Below, piece after piece: positions 25,425 through 35,700 of a stretch of DNA of 64,000 nt. Both the position numbers and the translations under genes were made by a program. A model generated the notes under the pieces. The model made no database searches. It had not been told where the DNA came from and saw only the letters and a program-made list of their open reading frames with translations. The stretch covers positions 1,054,001 through 1,118,000 of the forward strand of contig QEYB01000368.1 of NCBI GenBank assembly GCA_017562135.1, written 5' to 3'. This DNA comes from Dipylidium caninum. Lineage: Eukaryota; Platyhelminthes; Cestoda; Cyclophyllidea; Dipylidiidae. Position 1 is the first letter of the stretch. The number at the start of each line of letters is the position of its first letter.

Positions 25425-27936
25425 ATGTCTGAGAATGATCAGTTGCAGGAAAGTTCTGGTCGAGAGATTAGTGGTGAAGAATCAGCCGGAGAAATGACTT
25501 GGGAGAAGCCCACTTTTGGTGCTATAGATTCAAATGAAAAGCCGCAGAGTTATCGGTTGTTCAGAAAAAAGCGAACGCATTACAACTCCATTAGCCATGC
25601 AGGAGCCAACGGCTTCACTTTAGCTTCGGCTAACCCCGCCTCAGACGCGGGCGGCTTGCTTATGGGTACTCGTGCCCCATATGGCAAGAACAGCAGGAAA
25701 TCTCGTAATGGTTTCAGGCAGATGCCGAAGAAAGGTTCGTCATACTCACTTTGCTCCATTCCTCATTCTAGCGTCGAAGAAGGATGTGTGGATTCGTGTA
25801 AGAGATGAATTGGATGAGCTGGAACTCGATTACAATGATCCGGATTACGAGTCTGAGGATGAGGTTATACAACCTTGTGGTTTTATTCCCGGAGTTTAGA
25901 ATCCTGCTGTCATTGAGTCCGTGAAGGCTGTTCTTTCTGACGAGGAGTTCGAAGAATTTTTTTCTGCCCTCGTACGAGAGTATTATGACCACTGCAAAGT
26001 AGAGGAAGTAATCGTAAGTTTTTCTCACCTAGAACTATCTTGTTCTGATCATTATCCTTGAGAGATGCAAAATGGGCATTTCAGGACGGCTTGAAGGACA
26101 TCACGATGACTCCTTTGCAGCGCAGGCGTCTCCCCGTTTTGGCAATTAATCTTGCCTTACAACACAAGATGGGTCATTGCGAACTTACTTCTGAGCTTTT
26201 GTCTGCCATGTGTGGTAAAGTGATAAGTATGTCGGGCATGCAGCAGGGTTTTCAGCTACTCCTAGACGACATGCCTGATATCGTCATTGATGTCCCTAAG
26301 GCTCCTGATGTGAGTGTTCACTTGCTCTAAATTTCCTTGCTGCTTGTCAAATTATCTTGTGTATCTATTTCGCAGTTTGTCGGTCGTTTCATCGCTCGAG
26401 CCGTTGCCGATGATATTTTACCACCGAAATTCGTTCAACAGTATAAAGAAGTAACGCCGCAATGCCCCCAGTCGGCACTTCGCCAGTCGTTTCCGACACT
26501 GTTCATCCTCCGGTTCGCATTGCATCTCGTCGTGACAGTGCAAGCATTACTGAAAGTGTCGGTGCAAACACACGAAGTAGTTCTGGAGTCAGCTCCGCAT
26601 GTGAAGGCAGTGGTCAAATTATGACCTCCAATGACGCACCCGCTCTGCAAGCTATCAACAAAGCGGAGACTTTGCTCACGCTGAGCCATGCTTATCGTCA
26701 CTTGGACATCGTTTGGGGCATACCTCCAAACGAGCGAGTCACCACTATGTTGATGAAACAAATTTATTATATCCTTATAGAGTATCTGCGTACTGGTAAT
26801 TTCGAAGATGCCTTGTCATCCCTGCAGGAGCTCGATTCACCTCATTTTCATCACGAATTGGTATATCAGGTCTGTTTTTACCTCCAATGTACTCTCACCT
26901 TGATTTCGGCATTGACTTGAGCCACGAGATTTTTGTCCACAGACCAATGATTTAGTGTCCTCTTAAATTAGTCGGTTCGTAACTGGCTGATAGAATCATT
27001 GCCTTGTTCTTGAGTCACCACGTAGTTATTGTTTTCTTGTTTACAAGGCTGTCCTCTTGGTTTTGGAACGCGAGGCTGACGAGCAAGTGTCCGGTCCTAT
27101 GCTCGAATTGCTGGACAAGTTGTGCCGCTCGGTGGTGATTAGCTTTGACCAGTTGGTTACCGGTGTGAGGAGAGTTTACGCCGAATTGCCTGAATTGCAA
27201 CAGGACTTACCGATTGTGTATGTCCTGCTTGAGCGATTCCTGCGCGCCGCCGTCGCGAAAGGCTTCTTACCGCAAAAGCTCGCCAATGAAATGCCCCCCA
27301 AGTGAGTTTCCTAACCTAGAAATCCCTCGACTCGACAGTTCTTTACCATTTTTCTTTCTTCTTTCTTGATGTTAGTATTATTTCTCCCCCCCCCCTTCTT
27401 TTATGTGCTCCTTCGTTCACGTGTGTTCATTTTCTATGTCTCAGATGGGATTTTTCGCATTACGCCCTGAATTTGGATTATCCGCCGAAACGGATTCGCA
27501 ATCTAATGATTGAACCTCTCCCACCTTATTTGGCTTAATGGGAACTGAGTGTGGTTAATTTTACACATCCTCGCTCCTCTGCTCTTGTAATCTATGTCAT
27601 TTTTATTCCCCCTTTCAAGTACTCATGTGTTAGTTTCCTGCTCGACACGGGAGTAGCTGTCTTGACTCTCCCGATTTCTCCTGCATCTTATCACGGATAG
27701 TCAAGACAGTAATCTCCACCGCCACCTATCCGATATACTTTTCAAATCGAGCTTTATTCGAGTCTGGCTAACTCATCGAAGCCTCTAAAATCCCAACTGC
27801 TTACTTTGATATTGGATTTTTCTGATTTTAGCTGTGTTCAAGGTGACCACTGTTGGTTTCTTGTTTCAGGCCTCGAAAGCGGTATGTTTCGGAGGGCGAT
27901 GGTTTTCGCAAGTCTGCCCCAATCAAACGTGTCTAG
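25425..27936 (+). CDS. PDCD4: Programmed cell death protein 4 (two MA3 domains; disrupted by a TAG and a frameshift)
   Basis: PDCD4 binds the helicase eIF4A through its MA3 domains and restrains cap-dependent translation. Exons: 25425-25734, 25772-26013, 26085-26309, 26376-26869, 27048-27301, then either 27445-27538 or 27870-27936. The first intron is 37 bp. The basic N-terminal part is followed by an acidic linker (DELDELELDYNDPDYESED, as in PDCD4). MA3-1 starts at EEFFSALVREYYDHCKVEEV and includes FVGRFIARAVADDIL. MA3-2 includes SPHFHHELVYQ and VYVLLERFLRAAVAKGFL. The exon at 27870 ends with PRKRYVSEGDGFRKSAPIKR, matching the conserved RKRFVSEGDG tail with its AKT/S6K serine. Two breaks: an in-frame TAG at 25897-25899, just before MA3-1, and a frame change of one missing base near 26462-26471 (a CCCCC run) between the MA3 domains. 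Ignoring both, about 530 residues (human 469). The start ATG 25425 is the first Met of the matching frame. Identity is certain; intactness is not. Confidence 0.95.
27445..27538 (+). other. PDCD4: Alternative terminal coding exon of PDCD4
   Basis: The sequence after TCTCAG 27439-27444 joins the donor at 27302 in frame and codes for 31 residues beginning KWDFSHYALNLDYPPKRIRN, then stops at TAA 27536-27538. It contains no GT before its stop, so it behaves as a terminal exon. It competes with the exon at 27870, which uses the same phase and encodes the conserved PDCD4 tail. Its product would lack the RKRYVSEGDG phosphorylation motif. Confidence 0.55.
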
Positions 27937-29660
27937 GTTGTGGGGTTTTCCGATCGAGCATTTGTGCTCATTTGTTCCATCTGTTTCACCTCAATCCCGC
28001 CCAAGTATGTCCGCCTGTTTCTCCCCCTGTCCCCGCCCCTCTTCAGCCATCAACCTCATAAACCTCCTTGCCCCGCCAGCCCTCATCAACTTCCGCTGAA
28101 TTCGGTTCTTCCTTTGTAACGTTCCTATTTCCTGTCCCCTTGTCTGCAAAATTGGGTTTGTAAAGAATGCAGGCAATCTTTGCTTGTCATTTCTCTGCCT
28201 TGCTTTTAATTACTGTACTTTGTCGCATGTCCCTCCTCCCGGAGTCTGAGACGTTGTACCGCGCCTCTTCAATTTCCCCATGCGCGCCAATTAAAGCGTT
28301 TTTAGCAAATGTTTTCTGATTAATCATTCTGGTCCCTCGTAGATTGGGCCCTCTCAGATTATCTCCTTAACTATCCTCAAGACTATTGCTGAGCAATGTG
28401 CCTCGTCTGGGCTTCTCTTGTTGGCTGTTACGCAATCTCCTCCAGTCCGTTGGTGGGTGCACGCCTCGGTCACCCGGTTTCTCTGGACCCTAATTTTTGC
28501 CTAGACCGGCGCACTGGTCCCCACTTATTCAGGAATTGCGCATCTCGATTACTTAGCTACATACTTTACGAACTTTATCGGTTGATTCGGATATGTAAGT
28601 GGTTGAAAGGCCTCTGCTTTTAATCTTGCGGAACTAAGATTCCAGTGTAATAGACGCGGGATTTTCTCCCGTTTTGGACCTATTTCTGTCGCAACCTAAC
28701 TAGGCTTTGGTTTGCTTGCGTACTAACTAAGCGGCGCTGGATCTCGCCTTCGTCGGGGGGAGAGGAAAGGTGTTCCAATCATCTGCTCGGGTGTGTAATG
28801 GCAAATTTCATTTCCTCGAACGGAACTTTCTATTGTGGGGGGGGGGGCGCTGATGTCTTTCCAGTTCCCGGATTTTGTGTTATCTCGTGGCCCTGTTCAT
28901 AGGGTGGACGCCAAGCCGTGGCGACCGCGTCCTGGCTCCCGTCTCGGGACGCGCGTCGACGCGGAGCTGGATCCGCCTCGTGCGTGGGTGCGCACTTGCG
29001 GCAGCGCAATCCAGGCCTCCTGGGCCGCGAGTCCCGCGCGCCGCCACGTCACGAGCGGGCAGCCAACGCAGCGACGAGCAATGGCGTCGACCTCGCAACT
29101 CACTGCGCCACACCCATTGTGAAAACACAACTTTTGATTCTCTCACTCAACTGACTTCTCTGTTTGCCTGTAGTCCAGAGCGTCGTTTACTGACTCCGCG
29201 CATGGGTCGTGACGGGTCGCCGCGCCCGTGGATCTTTTGGCTCTAGGCAGATGTGAAGGTCTTCCCGACGTGCGGCGGCCTGGCATATGTACGCATAGAG
29301 GTGGGCATCAACTCGCTAAACGATTCCAGAGGTTTACCCTCGCATTTGCGGCGGTCATGAAAAGTTGAGGGTGAAATGGTATGCTGCGGTAAGGCCCAGT
29401 CAACCATTGAGCCGTGTTTTCATCACTTTTAGCATTTCGAACTAAGTGCGTCAATTTGTAGTTGCGGCTTAGCACCCACAGAGAAGGACCCTAATGAAAT
29501 TGGTATGTTTTGTAGGCGCTCTGTGTCCCCCCCACCCTAACACTTGTTTCCTCCATGTCAACAGCCCCGAGTAGAAAAACTGCCTCGGGTGCTTCGCTTT
29601 TCGCTCCATTACCCCGTCACCACGGAGAACGTGCATTTTGGCAATGGAAGAAACTCCGTG

Positions 29661-29673
29661 TCACGTGACCAGC
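29661..29673 (+). promoter_or_regulatory. Palindromic E-box motif TCACGTGACCAGC, copy 1
   Basis: The core GTCACGTGAC (29660-29669) is a perfect palindrome of the type bound by USF/MITF/TFE bHLH-zip proteins. The same 13 bases recur at 30653. Binding is inference. Confidence 0.35.
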
Positions 29674-30652
29674 GCCAATGACATCACGCGATGTCGGTGC
29701 GGCCGCGCCGGCGGCGAGCGTTCGCGCGGTTGCCTTCACCCTCGCAACAAACCGGCGGAAGGAGGCCGCGCCCTCGGTGTCGCTTTAACCGAACTCTCTG
29801 ACTCGACCCTTTGGCAGACTTACCCTCACACGTCTCTTAAAACGTGGTGGCCAACTCTGCACTCTTTAGGGTGTTTTTCATATTGTCAGACGGTTTTTGG
29901 CCCTTCTTCCTCTTCTGCGGAACAGCTTTTGGCTTCAGTTAGGACTGATTCTACCCTAAGCAATCATTAAGTGTTGGCTCCCCTTCTTCCGGTCTGCCTG
30001 GTTCGCCCATTTGTTTCTCGCCTTTTAAGGCAGTAGGCCTTTGTGGACGACAGTTAGTGCATGGACGTGAAGCAGCAGGCTCTTTGCCAGTCCAGCCAGA
30101 GTCGGCGAGCTCGCTCTGGTTCGCTTGCACGTCGCATCCATTTTCGTGAATTTCAAAAGAAGTGCGCTAAACCAGGCTGTAAGTGCAAAGTTGACGGCGG
30201 CGTGATTAATGACGGGGGCAGAGGACCGCCGTTGTCATTTCGTCGCGTATGAAGCTGCAATAAAATCTGCCACGCAGCCCGAATGCAGGAGTTTTAACAA
30301 TTTGTGTTCATGTCGTAACACAGATGCAGCCGCCTTAATAACCTTACACTGACCGACAAACGTATGTGTCTCGGGCGGAGGCACGTTAGTGTCAATTAGG
30401 AGGTTACCAATTCTAGAAAACCCACTCCACCCATGAATCAGCCGCCTTGTTTAAGCGGTATACAAATTGCACCCATAACAGCCGCCCGCGCCGCTTTGCG
30501 GGATGGAAGTCTTGACGGACCCGCACCACGCCGCTCGCCGCGCCGGTGTGGGCGAAGGCGCCGGCCCCTCCGACGGCCCGGCGTGCGCCCCGCGCACTCA
30601 CCGAGGCGGTGAAGTGGCCTTGTGTGGCGGCTACTGTTTGTCGCGTTTGCGA

Positions 30653-30665
30653 TCACGTGACCAGC
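30653..30665 (+). promoter_or_regulatory. E-box motif TCACGTGACCAGC, copy 2
   Basis: Identical 13-mer to the one at 29661, same orientation, 992 bases away, also inside a CpG-dense island. It contains the perfect palindrome TCACGTGA. Confidence 0.35.
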
Positions 30666-33600
30666 CTGGTAACCGAGTTGTGTGAAATTCCACTGGGGCG
30701 GGGCCCGCGTTGCCGCCTCTCGGGTGTGGCGTGTGGCGGCGAGGAAAGCCCCTCCCCGCTCGAGGACCTGTGACCCGGATGTCGCCCCGACTATTTCGCA
30801 TGACTTCTGTTTTACTCTTGGATTATCCGCGTCAGACACGCGTCCACCACTCGAGCGTGGCCTGTGCCGAAGGTCCTAAAAGGCGCCATGGCGCCACTAC
30901 AGTATGGGGAAAGCATTTTTAGTTTGAGACCGCCTATATAGTGTTTTCAGGGCGTTGCGGTGAGCCTCTTCTTCTTGCCATTTGTGGACAAACGAAAAGT
31001 GGCAGGTCACTCCAAGTCAATAATGTAAACGACGCTCCCGGCAGTTTTTTTGCGCCAATGTGAAATGGGCATGTGCCTTCGGTGGTTCCCGGAGGTCACC
31101 TCTGGCGTATTCCCTCACGCCCATATTTTTGTTTGCGCGCCCATTGCCTCAGAGGCCACTCAGCACGCGATCACCTTGGCCAAGGTGTCAGCAATTCTTA
31201 CTTGGCAATGTTCTGCATTTTGCTCACAATGCGTCCTGAATTAACCTAACTGTAACCATGACTTCTGTAATAATCTCGGAATTTCGACAGAATGATGGTG
31301 TTTTGGTCATTTCAAGTGCATTTAGACCTGGCAGGTTGATCAGATCCCCGACACACCCGTCAGCCCCGGTGCGGTGCCCGTCTAGCGCGTGTCTCAGCAC
31401 CTCGGCCGCCCGGCGCGGAGTGTGTGCTCTTGCGCCCCTCCTCTGGGGCGGTGCTCTCCGCCCGCGAGAAGCCCCTCGCGAAGCCCCGCGCGAGGACTCA
31501 AGGCTCCAGCGACGCGGTGGGTCGCAGCCACGGCACAGCGTCGTCGCGCAACCGCTGCAAACTAACTACGAGCTCAACTCCTCCTCTGCGTTACCTGTCA
31601 GGAGTGGGCAGCGGTTTCGCCAACAGGTGAGGGGGTGGTCAACGCGAATACGAAACGGTGTTTGACATCGCAGGACCTGTCAGCAGCCTCTGTGAAATGC
31701 GATTGAGGTGGCTTTCACCGCCCTGGTGCAGAGGTCCTTCACAATGGCTGTGAGTGGTAAACGAAAGTGACAGCCAATCATCCCTCGGCGCAGTCGTCGA
31801 GGCTCGCTTCCCAACAGTCCCTCTGTCTCAAATGGCAGCTCTCTCTTATTTGAGTTTGGGGTTTTTTGCCTTTTTAAGGTCGTGGGTACAGATTGCTCAA
31901 ATGGCTTAAAATGAAAGCCCCAAGAAACCCTTTTGGTGTTCTAGCTGAGAAGTGGCAACCTCGATTCCAAAGGGGTACAAGTAGACACTGACTGTTACCT
32001 TCTCTTAACCATCAAAAGCAACTCCCTTTGCGTAGGAGGATGCGTGAGATGGTACTAACATACTGGTGGCCAATTATGTGCTGAGGTTCTCCAGTGATTG
32101 AGGGAGAAGCCCACCCCAGCGTGTGTTATGGTGGAGACTGAAAAGACCGTTGTCTTCGGATGCAGAGAGAGGTCGTCTAAGGCCCTCGACGAGTGTCGGA
32201 AACGGAGATGGCTGGCGAAGACCGCGAACTGCTGCCCGCGCGCACGGGTCTGGAGGCGAGGGTCCATGGCCACGTGGCGCGCACTGAAACATCTCCATTT
32301 GCGCCGGTTGCGGAGGCGACGAGCAACTGCGGTGGGGAGGGCGGTCTCCTCGAATTTCGGACGTAGCGAAAGCTGGAAGCTTCGATTGATTACTTCCGCT
32401 GGCGACTTTGACTCCCTTTTTCATTTTTTTTAACTGTCTTCCCCCATCACCCTGCGTGTTCAGTAACTTGCGCTTTAAGAGCAGTCCAGGCAAAATGAAA
32501 TTCCTCCGTCGGAGAGAATTACTCCTCTACGGATATCGCGGGTTGTTCGGCTCCGCGCGCTGCGTCCCGCAGGCTCTTCGGATGGGCGTCGCACACGGGC
32601 TGTTTCCGACTGCGGCCCAAGTGCCAGTCGCGTTTACGACAAGTCAGTTAATTGGAGCTTCAGTCGGATCGCCCGGAGGCGGTTGCACACGCGGGGAGGC
32701 CACGAGGGCGGTCTCACTTACGCAGAGACAGGCGGGCCCGGGCCGCATTGCAGGGCGGGTGAAGAGCAGCTTCAGCCTCAGCGGCCCCGATGGCATTCCT
32801 CGCCTTGTACTCCGCCCACTCTCCATCAGGGCCCGGAATGCCATCCACGTCGAGCCGCATAAATCCCGGGGCTCCATCACATAAACACAATCATTTTAAT
32901 TGATGTCTAGCCCTTCTGAACGTGCTCTACATTGGTAAACATGTAACACCACACAACAAGGCACGCATACAATTGCGGCCAAATGAGATTGTTTCTAGTC
33001 GTGGAGGGAGCCCAAGGAAGGTGTGCTGGCGGATTGGAAAGGAATTTCGGTGTTTACCTCCCACCCCACGTGGTCCCGAGGACTCAGTTTACTGATAAAT
33101 TGCAATGTTAAGCCACGACACCGACGGGAGATGCAGAATGCTGAGGAAAGCCCACGCACAACACATTGTGTGCGGTCACTAAATTCTTCTGCCTCTTTCC
33201 AGCCCCCGCACTGTCCGGGTGCCATTTCCACTTCTTCTGCGATGAGAAGCACAAATGACTCCTGTCATCAGGAGGATGCCAAATATCCAAAATGCGAACT
33301 TGTCTAATTCCTCGGCAGCCCGATTTCGGAGATGCACCGTTTCTCTACCACTTTGCATTCAACTCTGTTTAGACGTTATTCTACACAGCAACCGAGCCGG
33401 TGAGGGGAAACGACAAACGCCTTGCATTTCCCGCTCCAACTGAGGCGATGGGCGAAACTTCATTGCCCTTAGGTTCCGTGGCACATCTATCCTCGCATCC
33501 GTTGTGCACGGTCGGAAGACTGGAAGGTTGAATAACCTCGGTGAAATGGCACGAGGTAGGGCAACCTTCGAGTTTTTCGAGGGCACTTGGATGCACGGAG

Positions 33601-34782
33601 TTGGCGGGCAAGATGAGGTGCCGCGTGTTGCCCCATGTGTCCCGTGTCAGCGCCGGCCAATACTGCCGCACGAAAGGGCAGACATGGAATGGCAGACTAC
33701 GAATTTAGTCCACATGCTTGCCAAAACATCGAGACGATATCAACACCAAATCTACTTAAGACGTGTAAGTAAAGTCGGTTGAGTGTAGAGGTGTTTTGTG
33801 TTGCCAGGAAAATGTAAAACCGGTGAAGCGGTTATGCTTGCGGTTATAGCTTGCTGAGTGGTCCGGAAGGAGGAAGAGGCAGTCGCCATGGCTAACAGGG
33901 AGGTAAGCTTCAAGTTTGGAGAAAACACAAATAATGCTTAAGCGAGATGACAACACAGGACCGTCAACATCCACGGAGCACGCGGCCATCAGGCCTCGGA
34001 AGCGATAACGGCAGATTCGCTGTTGGCGTTGCCCAGCTTGACCCACGGGCAGGTCATAATGGAGGGGCGGCTCCTAGACACCCACGCGCAATTAAGAAGC
34101 AGTTTCCGAGATGCATCGCGGAACTGCTCGACCTCGCGCACGTTGAGGGGGCCAACAGCCTGCGCGCAGGAGTCAGCGGGAAAACGAAGGGCAAAAAATA
34201 GTTTGTCGAATAAAACCGTTCACCTTCATCCAAATGAACTTAGTGGGGTGGTATCAAAGTCATTTTCTCCAGCTGTTTTTTCTTTACACAGCACCTTGCG
34301 CTCTGTCAACGTACCAAGATATCTCGCCTGGGGCAGGGAGCTGCCTCCAGACAGGGATTGCCGCCTTCCTCTCGATCGTACCGGTTCTGTCGCCATTAAC
34401 TAGGATCCGCCTCGGGGAGGGCAGGTGAAATACCCGACGAGTTCCAGCGCTCACATAAATTCGGCCACCTGGTCCCGTTAAGCCAAAACTCACACTCTTG
34501 CACAGTCGAGTTATGAAGGTCCTTCAAAAAATGTTTTGGTAGATAGAAACAGCGGGTTTCATCAGGACCAACTAGAGACTGTCCTTATCGCAGTAGATAA
34601 CATAAATGTAAAAAAGAATAACTATGTCATTCAGGCACTCATATTCTTGACAAGAAGAAGCATCATACTTGGAGGAATCACGTCTAAAAAGGTAGAGAAC
34701 AATGTGAAACTGGCGGCTGTCTTGGCACAAGTGCCGTGAACACGCGCGATGGAAGCAAGCTTTGTCCTTCCTCGATGCTATC

Positions 34783-34803
34783 CGGCGGCGGCGGCGGCGG
34801 CGG
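34783..34803 (+). repeat. GGC/CGG trinucleotide microsatellite
   Basis: About six uninterrupted CGG units in a GC-rich, apparently non-coding island. Confidence 0.8.
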
Positions 34804-35113
34804 ACCGACACGCCGCCGAGAGGCCGGGGGCGCTTGGGGGCCGCCTCAGGGCTCCAGCGCATCTGTCCGTGGAATGGACCCTGCGGTGGGCCTCGACGAC
34901 TCTAGAAGATGGCAGAAAAGGGGAAGAGCTGCCTCTTGTGGTCAGTTGCCCTGCCTCCCGCATTCCATTGGTGAATGTGAGGTCAAGACAGAAAACGACG
35001 CCCGTCACGGAGAATAAACCACCGTCAAGCGAAGCAATGACAACGACATCGACTACAGCGTACTCCAACCGACCAGTTGCAGAAATCGGAATAAAGTATT
35101 TGTAATATAAAAT

Positions 35114-35700
35114 TTTATTAATGAGTGCTGGCAAACAGACAACACGGCCTGAGATGGCCAGAACGTAACAAAATGCACCGTAATAACTGTACAAACAGAT
35201 GCTGAACTGAAATAATACACAATCGCGAGAGGTGTACAGTAATTCGAAACTTCATTGCTCCTCCGTGTCGACGTATTTTGACAAATTAAAGGTGAGAACA
35301 CGGCTGACAAGACAGTTGTTTTCCTGGAAGTAATAAAAAGTATTTTACAATAAATGACAGATAAAAACGAAAAGTGAGCGCTCCGAGCCATCAAGTAAGC
35401 TGGCGCAGATATGCCATTTAATCTAAACCACGGAATAGACATACATTAAGTGGAATAAACCCCATTCTAGTGTTACGTAAGCATTTTGGTTAGAAAAGGC
35501 AATCACATAGTAGCGAGCTATTAATTTTACGATTCTAATGCGCCCAACACCCGAATGGAAATCGAGAAACAAAAGACGGGCAATTTTATAAATCGAAACG
35601 ACCGGGAACCCAAGTTACTTGCGTGAAAAGGTAATCTGACGAAATAAAATTATTCGCCACACCGGGATACACTGAGTGACAAGAGTGAGAACGCGTATGA
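35114..35700. other. 3' flank of SMC1 (minus-strand 3' UTR candidate)
   Basis: AT-rich sequence downstream of the SMC1 stop on the minus strand. TTTATT at 35114-35119 is an AATAAA on that strand, about 580 bases from the stop, and is the clearest poly(A) signal candidate I saw. No coding frame resembles the missing SMC1 tail. Confidence 0.35.

Larger units (their letters stand above)
27937..35113. other. Long GC- and CpG-rich intergenic region between PDCD4 and SMC1
   Basis: From about 28700 the base composition becomes GC-rich, with CpG-dense islands at about 28900-29100, 29680-29790, 30480-30770, 31350-31560, 32200-32330, 32530-32870 and 34780-34900. Many short frames overlap on both strands, as expected from GC-rich non-coding DNA; none shows a domain, codon pattern or splice pairs. 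An 11-base G run lies at 28837-28847. The start is probably PDCD4 3' UTR (ATTAAA at 28290). The role is unknown; regulatory DNA or old repeats are possible. Confidence 0.5.

Noticed and set aside
28875..29246. Arg-rich ORFs in the CpG island
   Set aside because: Open in four or five frames because GC-rich DNA lacks stops; Arg and Ala bias is compositional.
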